From: Episyrphus balteatus | Lineage: Eukaryota > Arthropoda > Insecta > Diptera > Syrphidae | Direction of reading: 5' to 3' | DNA length: 64,000 bases | Assembly (NCBI RefSeq): GCF_945859705.1 | Contig: NC_079136.1 | Coordinates: forward strand, 92,255,120-92,319,119 | Shown: positions 1 through 11,479 of the stretch, in pieces | How positions within the stretch are numbered: the first letter of the stretch is position 1 | Layout of the letters: each line of letters begins with the position of its first letter | Notes under the pieces: generated by a model | What the model was told of the DNA's origin: nothing | The model's input: only the letters and a program-made list of their open reading frames with translations | Database searches by the model: none | Translations under genes and position numbers: made by a program

Positions 1-130
1 ATTGATCAATGACAATGTCCTGTCAAATCCTCAGGAACTGAAATGTACAAATTATTATAGCTAGGTACTAGGTACTGTATTCCTTTTTATGTTTTTTTTT
101 TCAAAGTGAATTAAGTTTGCAAAAACACAA

Positions 131-915
131 TTAGTGGAGTCAAATTAGCTTTATTCCTCGGAATCCGGGGAAAGTCGATGCATCTGTAAAGTGAGTATAG
201 GGCTGCATTACTAAAAGGTCAAATAAGAAAGTTAAAAAAAAAAAAATTTCACCGCTCTCAATTACAACAGTTTTTAACTTAAAATTTTTGCATAAGGAAT
301 ACAGCCATCGAGTTCATTTTAGATTTATTTTGTTGAAAAATATCTATATTTAATATTTTTTAAGTATAAGCTTCCTACATATAATAGCCAAGGTTCTGGA
401 GCCAGTCAAAAACCATGAAAAATCAGCAAAATTACCAGTTTTTCAAAAATTATTTTTAATTCAGGGATAATTATTACGTAATTTTTTAATATATATTCAA
501 AAATTACTATTCTTAAGCTTTAAAATGGCGTTTCAAACAAAAAGATATCTTTAGTAGACGCAAAGCTATAATAACATAAAAATGACCTTCTGAAAAAGTT
601 CGAATGCGGGTAGCGGGGAAACCAGGCAACTTAAAATTAAATCATCATGGATTTGCTTCCTTACAGTCCTAGAGAACATCCCTACAAAGTTTGAGCAAAA
701 TCTAAAATGAGACAGCAATTCCGATTGACCGCTTGCATACGGAATGACAGTAAAAGGTCCATAAAAACTGTTATAATCGAGAGCGGTGAAATTTTTTTTT
801 TTAACTTTCTTATTTGACCCTTTTATAATGCAGCCCTATACTCGTTTTTCAGATGCATCGACTTTCCCTGGATTCCGAGATTTTACAAATTTCATGTTTA
901 ATTTGACTCGACTAA
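131..915. mobile_element. Foldback/MITE-like element with ~150-bp inverted arms
   Basis: The left arm (131 to about 285) is repeated in reverse complement at about 765-915. Paired stretches include AGTCGATGCATC on the left with GATGCATCGACT on the right, GGGCTGCATTA with TAATGCAGCCC, and CACCGCTCTC with GAGAGCGGTG. The outer ends read TTAGTGGAGTCAAATTA and TAATTTGACTCGACTAA. About 480 bp of AT-rich sequence with no transposase frame lies between the arms, so this is a non-autonomous element. No clear target-site duplication was found and the superfamily is not assigned. Confidence 0.75.
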
Positions 916-2149
916 ATAATAGGTACATACAATTTATTTAAGGATTCCTAACTTAAACTTCGATTAGGTAATCTGGCAATACCAACATTTTCTTCACCCA
1001 AAAGGGTAGCTGTTTTGCTCCTCGTATTGCCATCGCTATATTACCCACCAAAGGCAACAACAACAAAATGAAAAAAAAAAATACCATTACATTTACCCCT
1101 CATCTTACTTCTCTTATCCACCCCACATTGACACAACCCACTTACAAGGGAGAATGTTTCATCATTTTTTTGATTTTCTCAACATCAACGAAAAAAGCAA
1201 AACAACAAAGAAAAGAATAACAAAATACAATCACAGAAAAAAAATAACTAAAAGCGAATTCGACAAAAAAATACAACACAAAAATTGACTTTTCTACCCG
1301 ATCGTGTGGCAGTAGTACTCTCCATCTCCAGGTCTCCAAAAAAAAAAAAAAAGAAGTCACACACCAACACACACACACACACTAAAGTCAATCCACCACT
1401 TTTGTCGTGGAGAGTACACAAATACTATTAAGAGAAACATTAAAAAAAATGCTAACTGTACATGACTTGTTGGTGTATGTATATTTTGATCGTGTATTAT
1501 AAACATAAAATACCACCCGATAGGACAATAAATCGGCAACAATACAACATACAAATTTTTTTTTTCGAAGGGTAGGCGTCTCGCAAGTGTGCTTTCGAAG
1601 CAACTTTTCGCCTTAATAGCATTTTTTTCCTGCTTATAGGGTTGCCGTTGAAATTTTTAGTAGATATTTTGGTAAAATTTTAAAATAATTAAAACTGATG
1701 TATAGGCTACAAAAATAAGTTCAAATGTTAGTTATTCTAAAATAATGCTACATAATAATTTTAGATGACAATAACAAATAAGCTCAATTCACAATAATTT
1801 TTTTTTTTTTCAATAAATTTAATTATTGTTTTGTTTTTTAATAAAAAATGTTTGTTTTAAATAAAGACATTGTTGAATTAAAAATTGTAATTTCAATATA
1901 ATGGTGCTCACTTTTCACATGAAGATAATACATATTTCCTTATTTAATACTTTTTGGAGTTTTTTTTTTGGCGTAACGCAGGTTTAAGATTCTGAACTTA
2001 TCATTTTTGTTTGAAGTTGATAGTGGCAGAGGGGAAGTACCGAGAGGTTAGTGGCAAGGGTAAAAGGTGTCAATGAAAAATAAGTAGGTAAGGTCTAACT
2101 TCTAACGAACCGGTATGAGTTCACGAATCCTTTTTTTAATCGCGCGATA

Positions 2150-2510
2150 GACTTAAAAGAGCTTTAAGTCGCTCGGCGACTAAAATGACAGCTGTCAAAA
2201 AATTCGATTTCCAAAATACCTAGCCGAAGAGTGAGTACCTAAACAGAGTGCAATCACGCGACGTACTGTCAAATACCTTATAAAAAAACTTGAGAAGAAT
2301 AAAAAAAATTAAGAAATAGTAAGTAAACAAGAAGCAGCACGTGAAAAAAAAAAAACATAAACGTCAAACTCGTACAAAAACGTACAGCTTTCGAGCAAAT
2401 CGCTGAACGACGAGCGCCTGCTTTCTGTTGTCGATGAGCGTCTTCCATACAAATTTCACATTTTTGACAGCTGTCATTTTAGACGAGCGACGCATTCGAT
2501 TCAGGTCTTA
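2150..2510. mobile_element. MITE-like inverted repeat with TGACAGCTGTCA core
   Basis: An inverted repeat of about 45 bp pairs roughly 2160-2205 with 2461-2510. Both arms carry the palindrome TGACAGCTGTCA next to an AAAATGACAGCTGTC-type block and CGCTCG-like segments (GTCGCTCGGCGAC on the left, GACGAGCGACGC on the right). The outer boundaries fade and no target duplication is obvious. There is no coding capacity. Confidence 0.6.
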
Positions 2511-2867
2511 AAAATTCATGCGTATCACCCTCAAAAGTGTAGCACCAACAAAATCACAATTTCAAGGAACACATAAAAAATCTCACATAGTAAACCGACG
2601 GCAACCCTATTTACATTATCCCCGATATTGTTGTATAGTGGTAGTTAGTTTCTGGTGGATTCAATAAAACATACACAATCAAATAAATTCACGACCTGAA
2701 AAAGGCTACCATGCAAAGCAAAAACAAATAATTCTCCTTTTTCTTCGTACCTACAACACACACACACACATATGCATTACCGCCACCATCATCATCATTA
2801 TCACATTCACTTTGCCATGCCAACAACACAAGCAACAGTTATCCAAAGGGTAGCGGGGGTGAAAATG

Positions 2868-2899
<32 letters not shown>

Positions 2900-2929
2900 G
2901 AATGCTCCGCTCGAGACGCAACGACAACG

Positions 2930-3755
2930 ATAGGCAAAGGCAACCACACATCAATTCAGTCAGTCAGCCAGAGATACATAGTCCAACATAACACTAGTCC
3001 AACCGCAGCGCGCACCGATAGATAGTTTATACACTTCGTATCCCAGCGAATCACTTATTTCATTTTAGTTTCGTGGTTGTCCGCCGCTGGTGCGGTGGTT
3101 TTTATTTTTTTTTAAATTTGGTTTTATTTTCGTTCGTTATTTTGGGTTTTATCTTTCCAATTTTAACTTAACTTTTTTTTTAACAAAATCTCTAATTTGA
3201 ATAAAAAAAAATCTCAAACTAAAAAACCACCCTGTTGTGTGCTATATAAGAATATCGAATAGAAAAATAAAAAATTAACAAAAATCTTCCCTCGAGAATT
3301 ATAAAAGATACTTTTCGTATCTTAAAAATGCATTAATCATCAAAGTGAAAAGTGGAGAGGTTTTATTATACACACACACACGTACATAATGAAGAATAAT
3401 ATCACTTTTTATTTGTAAAACAAGCAATAAATAAATATTTAAAAAAAAAAGCAAAAGTGGACAAGTGAAACACAAGAAAAAAAAAAAACCCCCAAAGCAA
3501 ATCATCAAACAACCCCTTGAGGGACCTTGATCTCAGATACAAAAAAACTTTCGGACCTATTCTTTTTTTTTGTTAAAAAAATTGAAAGAAAATTAAAAAT
3601 TTTTTTTTTAATAAGAACCTTAAGGATTACACTCCCTCCATTCTAATTATAACCTACGACTACTATCCCACTTGGAACTAATCAACGAGCAGATAGAAAA
3701 ACAAAAATACAACATAACGGATTACACTCAACAAAAATGCATTTGAATCTAACAG
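2930..3755 (+). other. ttk: Putative 5' noncoding exon of ttk
   Basis: The only strong support is the 3' boundary. AACAG at 3751-3755 is followed by GTAAGC, a good splice donor, and the region just upstream is A-rich and without long frames, as expected of an insect 5' untranslated leader. The transcription start is not identified; a CAGTCAGTCAGCC stretch near 2957-2970 and the GC-richer segment near 3000 are only suggestions. If this exon is spliced to the acceptor at 22870, an upstream ATG at 3737 opens a short upstream frame. Other first exons inside intron 1 are possible. Confidence 0.35.
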
Positions 3756-5674
3756 GTAAGCAGAGACAAAAAAAAAAAAAAAAGAAAAGGGCTTTTTTAA
3801 AATTTACACTTGCATAGGTAGGGTATTTAGGAATGAAGGAAAAAAAAGGAATGTGTGCAATCGTAATAACCTCCCATTATTAAAAAAAAAAAAAATAAAT
3901 AACCATAGATATGTCTTCACCACGAATAACATTCTTTGGTTAGGAAGGGGGAGGTGGTGAAAGGGTTATATTGGCCTTTATGAAATTATGTAAACCACAG
4001 AACTATGTCGATGAAGCAAATTAAATTAAAAAAAAAACATAAAAAATATCCTTCAACCACTTGTGATTTTTTTTTTTAGCCTTTTTATTATCTTATATAT
4101 CCTCCCCCTTAAGTATGCCCCCTTTGTGTTAGTTAGTCTTTTATTTTTATATTGATATTGAGTGTGTGTATTTGTAACTGTCCTCTGAATTGGGGTTAAA
4201 TCACCGTTGTTGGAAGGAGGGTATACCTATAATAAGAATAACAATATAATATGCCACGGGCGCATTTACTTGGTGTCTTTCTTTTTTATTTTGGTGTCAT
4301 CATCATCATCACCACGACTCCATTCAGTTTTTATTATTATTTAGTTTGTAGGTATTTTATTTTTTTTTTACACAATGAATTTCCTTGTACCGTTGTAAAA
4401 TATTCACAATCTTCCGTTATTTTTTTTTTGGTTGAAAGTTTTCGTTTTTTTCTTCCGTCTTCATTTTACACTCTTTGAAATTTCTTCTCATAGAGAGTTT
4501 TGTGTAAAGAAGCTGACAGTGACAATAATAAAGTAAAATGAGAGATAGAGGGATAGTGACAGTGATAATGTAGATTGTCATTTTTGTGATCGTATTTTCG
4601 TTGTTGTTGTTATTTTTACATTAACATAATTTATTTATTTTTTTTTTTTTTTTTGAGAAAAAGGGAAATAAAGAGAGACGAAGAGAGAGAGAGAGAGAGA
4701 AAGCTTTGATTAAAATCGAAACGTGTAATTAATAGTTTAGGTTAGGTATAAGTTATATGTATATGAGTAAAGTGTATAGAGGGCGATTGCTGAAAAAGCT
4801 TTTCATTCAATCGAAAAAAAAATATGGTTGTGTATATTTATTGTAAGGAAAATAGTGTTGCCAATGTGATTGTTTTTTTTTTTTTTTGAATTTTAGTGCA
4901 ACAGGTGTCTATAGAATGTCAACTCAACAGGTTATTAGGTAGAAGAAGATAATTTGAGAACTAGGCTAGTAACCTAGGTTCTGAATAGTTTCAATCGTAT
5001 ATTGGTATAAAATAATTATTGAATATTAGGTTAATTACATTCCGTCCTTAACTTTTTTTTTAAGTTTTTCAAAAATATAAACTTGTCTTTCTGTGATAGA
5101 AAGAGACCCTTTCATAAGCCCCTACGTAATAAGTTCGTACTAAAAATCCTGAAAAAGTTTCCAACTATTTCCTACGAAATTTGGAGCTTGCGATATCATT
5201 TTTCGCAAGCTTCTTAGCAAATATTTCTAGTACCAATGATAGGAATCGATAAACCTACCCCTTTCGTTCGGTACTTATTTTTTCAGTTCAGTGCTTACCT
5301 ATAGAAAAAATAATGGAGCAATAATTACGATTTAAACATAGTAATCGAAGACTTACAAGCATTATAATTATGATGTTCTGTCATAAAAAAAATATCTTAT
5401 AAACAATAAATTTTAAAGTTGAATTTAATTGTTTACCAGTACCTACCTAGTGTAATTTTTTTTTTTTTTTTGTAAAATGTTTTATTCCAAAAACAGCATT
5501 TAAACAGCAAAATTATCAACATTTTACTATAATTAAAGTTTATGAGGGAGTTTTTATGATGTAAAATCCACGCTAGTCTAATTAGAGTCCTTGATTATGA
5601 TGTTTACGTCGAAATTTTGGTTTAATATATTTTCAGTTAGGTGCGAACCTACATTTAATTATTTAAGGGTAATT

Positions 5675-5799
5675 TTGCTGAATCGAAACTTAAATAATTT
5701 ATGTTGAACATAAACTCTCATTCTCTACTTTTTCCTTTGCGTAAACTGTCACATAAGGATTTATGTAGAACTTAAATGCTTAAGTTTCGATTCAGCCAA
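5675..5799. mobile_element. Short MITE-like inverted repeat (~125 bp)
   Basis: The termini TTGCTGAATCGAAACTTAA and TTAAGTTTCGATTCAGCCAA are reverse complements with one mismatch and enclose about 85 bp of AT-rich DNA. There is no coding content. The size and structure fit a MITE. The superfamily is unknown because the flanking duplication is not clear. Confidence 0.65.
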
Positions 5800-6312
5800 C
5801 GGGTCTAAGAAATCTTTATTGTAGGTTTTTTTTTTATGATTTTAAAGTTGTGATGTTATAAAGTATGGAAACGTTGTTTGTTTAATTACACCCTTTTCTA
5901 ATTATGTGAAATATTTTTAATTACCTACCTACCTTTAATTCTGTAAATGAAATTTACATATTGACAATATGTCTTTCGATAAGTCAATTGATCAGTTCAA
6001 GTGATCAAAAACTTTTTTGTACTATAAAATGCATAAAAAGCTATGATTAAAACACCTTTTCCTGGAAACATTTTAAATATGTATAGGTACATGTATAATT
6101 CTTAAAGATGTGAAAAGGAGGCTCAAATTGACCAAATTTTACTTAATATGAAGTTCCCAGATTCATAGGAAGTAAGACAATGATGTCAAAGAAAAAATTA
6201 GTAGTATGTGGTACTATAAATAATTTGTATCTTTAAATAAAAGTAGAGTGGAATCTTTATTTTAAATTTGTTTTGAATAAATTTTTAATATGTAGATAGA
6301 CAGAATAGAATA

Positions 6313-6449
6313 GGGGTCGAACTACGGCATACGTTCGTTAACTTATGGTTGCTATGCGTCCCTATCTTTTTCTACCGATTAAATAGAGAGAGAGCAATAG
6401 TCAAAATGTTAACGTATGATCGTAATCGAGTTCCGTGGTATACGACCCC
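6313..6449. mobile_element. Short MITE-like inverted repeat (~137 bp)
   Basis: The ends GGGGTCG and CGACCCC are complementary. Further in, CATACGTTCGTTAAC pairs with GTTAACGTATGATCG with small gaps. The AT-rich interior includes a short GAGAGAGAG run and no gene. Confidence 0.6.
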
Positions 6450-9400
6450 AGATTTTTAATATCATTGAGTGAAATTCCAAATATCGCAAATGTCACTGCA
6501 TACCTACACAGTGCTGTCACCTTTTTGGTAAAATTCCTGCTATCCAATTTTTGTACAATTTCGTCGAGCCTGATAAAAGCAAATTATTTAATTCTAATAA
6601 TAACTAATTGATGTTTATTCAATGAAGGATGTTGAGACGCTGAAGTATGGATTTAATTTAGAGAACTAGTAGTAAACATGTGATAGGATGAGTTTGATAG
6701 TATTACAATACTACTTTAGTAGAGCTTTTGATACCACTGCGATTTTCTAATATATTTAGTTTTATGAGGTTTGTTGGAACGCGCCATTAAACTATAGTTT
6801 TTTTTTTAAACCCTTAGAAATCCTTGTGGGCATGCTTCTGGAAGTTTATTGATAGTTTTTTTATCGTACATATTTGATTTCCTGATCCTGGCTAGTTCTT
6901 TTGTATTTTAAAAACAGTCCTGTCGGTTGTAAAAAATAATGATAGAAATTTTAATCGACTGCTACAATTGAATATCTCATAGATACAATAAAACTTCCTT
7001 TTCTAAAAATAGCATACCTAGTTATTTTATCTTTACTTATATCCCCCACCCAAAAACAGCTCTCGCAGTAGGTAAATAAAACTTAAAACATATATTTTTC
7101 GTAAAAAAATCTCTGATCATTTTTGAGCAATTTAAACAAAACATCATTTTTGTAAAAAATGCATTCAATCGACTGACTTAAGTCGAATAAGTTGATACCT
7201 AAACCTAGACCTAATGCTATTACAAATTCCTTAACAGGGGTTGATAAACTATAGGTATTTCGAAATGATAATGAACTAAACTAACTTTAGCAATAACTTA
7301 AACCTTTACTTTCTCATATTTATTAATAGGAAGATACATACCTCAAGAGATGTTGACATCCAATGAAAAATTTTGTTTTTTTTTTTTTGTTTTTTTTTAG
7401 TCTAAATAATTGTTAGATATGGGGATAACTGTTAAAACTGGCGTTATGAATTTCTTTCATTCCTTAGATTATACTTATACCACAATCTAGGTAGGTATCT
7501 ACCAATCTACCTGTCCCCAAACAAAAATGATAATGACTTTTGCTCCAAAAAAAAAAGAGGAGAACAAAAAAAAAAATAAAGAAAACAATTTATATCTTTG
7601 AGAAATTGTGTCGTAGAGGTATACTCATGTGTAAATATCGAAAATGAAAAAGAAAAATATAAAAAGAGAGTGACATCTTTCGTTCTGTCCTCCCCATACT
7701 TCTCTTTTTTTTTGTTTTTTTGTTGTCTCTCTTCTTTCCCTTCACGTCCACCTTCTTTGACAAATCTTTCCTTTTTTCTTCTTAACCATATCACTGTTGT
7801 ATGGTTCAGTGTTGGTTGGAAGATGGGAACACAAAAAAAAGCATATTTTTTTTTTTTTTTTTTTTTTTTTTGAAAAAAAAAGTGGAACAATATATTAAAA
7901 GGTCACTGACCAAATTATGTTAAAAAATGTAATAAAAGAAAAAAAAAATAATAATACTTATAAGATCTGAAAGAGAAAGAAGAAGAAAAAATAAATAAAA
8001 ATTATAAGTTGGACATTGGCCACACATTTGAGCGAAATGAACTTTTGCCCTTTTTACGTGTCGTTTATTTTTTTTTTTTTTTTTTTGGTTTGCATAAAGA
8101 ATGAAAAGGATTTATTTCTGGACATAAAAAAAAAAAAAAATAAACACACACAACTCCAACAGTTTTAAGTTCTTCCTCTTCGTTCATAATTTAATTAACA
8201 CAAGTTTGTTTCCTGCATAGATGACATAGGTGCCTACCTATACCTATTTTAAATCACCTTCGTTGCAAGGAAACGGGTGAAGGAGATTCTTTTTTGCATA
8301 TACATATATACAACCCCTTTCTATCTATAGGTACTTTTATATGTATAAGTACATTGCCTATAATATGGGTGCCTTAAGCTTATTTTCCACTCAAGTTTGT
8401 TGTTGTTGTAGTTTTTTTAATCCTATAAAAGAGGATTTTACACACGACACCAAGGAGACAACGAACGGACCCATCACAGGCTTGAAGAAAAAAAAAAAAA
8501 GGCAAACCCCATCATTTTATGAAAATGTATCCCCAGAGATAGAAAAACGGACTGGCTATATAGAAAAAGAATCAATTCTATATCTTTTGCTATTTCTCTA
8601 CTGCTGCAATAGCCTTTTTTTTTGTTTTAAAATTACATTGTAATAGTGTATGTGAGTGCCCTGCACTTGCTCTGCAGGGAATATGGACAGACGTGAGAGG
8701 GAACGGGAAGTACGTTGTAGGATAACATTTTATCTTTTTCTCTAGAACAATACCAAGGCGAAAGGCTTTTTTTTCAGTTTGTCAATCTTTTGTATAGTGT
8801 TGTGTAGCTATACGCAACAACGAGCAGTGATACGCAAGAGAAAGAAATGAACTGATGTATATTATATAAAAAAAACGTGGCGCGGATAACGGCATACAAC
8901 AACTTACAAAAAAAAAAAGAAGGAACGGGAAATAAAGAAAAATAAATTAAAAAAAAAAAAGAGAAAAGCTCGTGATCGGTCTGCTGTGTTATAAAGTGGG
9001 TGGAAATGTGAAGGTATTTATCTAAAAGCTTCGAGGATCGTCTTCTGAAGTGCAATTCTCATGATTTTGTTCACCCATTTGGAAGACTGAAACACTTTAT
9101 GTAAAGATGGTTCCATCTACTTTTGATTTTGGTTGAAAAAGCAAAACAAAATGACGCAATAATTTGCAGATACAAATTTACAAGAATTTGAAATGTGGGT
9201 TAGTGTGTCTGGTACCTAATAAGTTAAAAAAAAAAACAGTTCGTTTTCTCCCAGTTCCACAAGTTGGGGTATTTTTTAAATTGATTTAAGTGTGTGTTCT
9301 AATTTTTGGTGTTTGAGCCCTTTTTGATGTTACTTTCACGTCAAGTGTTTCAGTTTTATGTCTAAAATAAAGCACGTATTAAATGCAAATAAAATTTAAC

Positions 9401-10487
9401 ACTTTTACAAGATTATTTTTTTTTATTTAAATCGGGAAATTTACCACTAATAACTTCAAGTTTTATACATTTACTGAGACTCTCCGACCTCCATACCATT
9501 TCCTTGTCTGTACGTGACGCTTACTTGTTTTCTTTTGAATGTCTTACTAAAGTAAATGTGGAGTTAAATTTTTGGTTTTTGTGGAATAAAGATTTCTTCG
9601 TCAAATACAATGTAGGTATCGGAATTATATAAAACTAGAGGGTAGATGTCTGTACGTGACGGCATATTTGTCTGTACTTGACGGTGAAATGCATCAGTAA
9701 ATAAACTGCAAATTTATTTATTGCGTTGCATATTGCAAGTGTAAACAGAAGGAAAAATATTGTTTGCTGTCGTTCACAAATGTAAATTGAGTTGCAGGCA
9801 ATACTTTACAGCAACTTCATTGATCGCATGTATAGGTACCTAACTTTAATAAAAGGTACCTACCAAAGAAATTTTCAATTTCGAAATATCCATGTACTTT
9901 AAGTAAGTTATGGAAACCTTAAGTCAGTGTTGTCGAAAGTACTAATATAGTAATTTTGTTTTAGCCTCGAATCTTTCGTACTTAATTTTTTTTTTTTTAA
10001 GATCAAACAAATCAGTTTAGTGTATGTATTTCAGGATAAACGATCTACTTTTTTTTCAAATTTATTGGATATCTGACTATATTTAACTTTAAACTTTATG
10101 TTTTGTCCTGAAATTAATAAATTTCCTCATGTTTTTCATTCTTTTTTTTTTTTTATTTATTTTTGCCTGTTATTCAAGCTGTTTGATAACATGGAACCAT
10201 TTTTGCAGAGGAAATGAATGCAAAAAAACCTGCTAAAATTTTGTTGCAATTACTGTTCTTTATCAGCTTTTATAGCCTAAGCTGCTGCGGTGTCTCGTGT
10301 AAAGCCAACAATCTCGAAATAATCAGACATTAACTAAACTAGTTAAGGGTTTTTGGTGAAGGGGTAATTCATATTTTATAACGAAAAATAACGGTAGGCA
10401 ATTGTTCGACAATTGGTCCAAATGTGGCAGTTTTTTTTTTTTTTTTTGAGGAACTTCAATCTCATTAAGATCATTTTTTTGGAAATA

Positions 10488-10657
10488 CAGTCGACTCCCA
10501 TTAAGTCGAATTTTCACGGGACACCAAAAGTTGTTCGAGTTAGAGGGAAATTCTAGTAAGAAGGATAAAAATCATTGTTTTTCGTTCAAAAATTTTAATT
10601 GAAAATGGTCAAAAAGTTCGATTACAGAAAAAAATTCGACTTAGAGGGAGTAGACTG
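10488..10657. mobile_element. pogo/Tigger-like MITE, TA target duplication
   Basis: The left end CAGTCGACTCCCATTAAGTC and the right end GACTTAGAGGGAGTAGACTG form terminal inverted repeats, each directly flanked by TA. CAGTC-ACTCCC termini with a TA duplication are typical of pogo/Tigger members of the Tc1/mariner superfamily. At 170 bp it is a non-autonomous derivative. A second, more diverged copy lies at 26231-26416. Confidence 0.75.
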
Positions 10658-10929
10658 TATACTTATACACTTTAAAAAGGATAAAATCTTATAGATACTT
10701 TAGGTACATATATAGAAAATAAACTCAAAAATTTAATTAAACAGATATTCAATTCAAACTTATCAAACAACTCATTCATGTAGGTAGGTACATGAGGAAC
10801 TGAATCGCAAGTTATTGCAATTTATTGTAGGTTCTTGTTTACGTTATAAGTGTTTTAATTTTGTTCTAAATTTTAAATTTAATGCTATTGTGAAATTCCT
10901 TTTTCTATTTAGTGTTATTCTTACCACAT

Positions 10930-11479
10930 CAGGGTTCGGACTTTACTTTGATCGAAGTAGATTTACTTCGATTTTGGGAAAAAAAAATAAAATCTACTTT
11001 CCTACTTCTCTTTTTCAGGATCTACCTACTTCTATTTCTTGATTGAAAAATATTTTTCAAATAATAAATTTAGAGAAAGGGATTTAACTTCAATTTTAAA
11101 TCTGGTCAAGGCATTGAGAAATAAAGCTCAACTGGAATCTCAAAAGATAAATGGAGGTCAATTATTCTTCGAATTCAAGATATAAATAAAGTTTATCAAA
11201 GTAATTTTGACTGATTTTGGAAGAATTCCTGATCAAAATTTTGTTAGATTATGCTGAAATAACCGTTTTGACCCAAAGCACCGTTACAACCACTAGATGA
11301 GAAAGATTTTTTGGAAAAGATCATAATAAAAAAAGTAGGGAAAATAAATTTTTTTAGAATACATTTTTGTAAATAAATGTTCTGAAAGTTTTATTTTGAA
11401 ATCTACTTCCGAAATTTTGGATCTATACTTCACTTTTTTTTCAAATTTGCTTCGAAATTTTGAAACTGTCCGAACCCTG
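10930..11479. mobile_element. hAT-like non-autonomous element (CAGGGTTCGGAC ends)
   Basis: The terminal repeats CAGGGTTCGGAC and GTCCGAACCCTG are perfect complements 550 bp apart, and subterminal CTTCGA blocks also pair. CAGGG ends suggest hAT. The flanking octamers TACCACAT and GTACACAT share only five positions, so the 8-bp duplication is at best degraded. The interior has no transposase. Confidence 0.6.

Larger units (their letters stand above)
1..2930. other. Gene-poor upstream flank of ttk
   Basis: I see no convincing coding region here. The stretch contains a foldback element (131-915), a second inverted-repeat element (about 2150-2510), long A/T homopolymers (including a run of A near 2870-2898) and CA-repeat tracts near 1370 and 2760. 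The short open frames present are low complexity, rich in Phe or Lys from homopolymers, and lack any recognisable domain. Confidence 0.6.

Noticed and set aside
7507..7890. Lys/Phe-rich minus-strand frame
   Set aside because: Made of poly-Lys and poly-Phe from A/T homopolymers, with a competing plus-strand frame over the same DNA. No domain.
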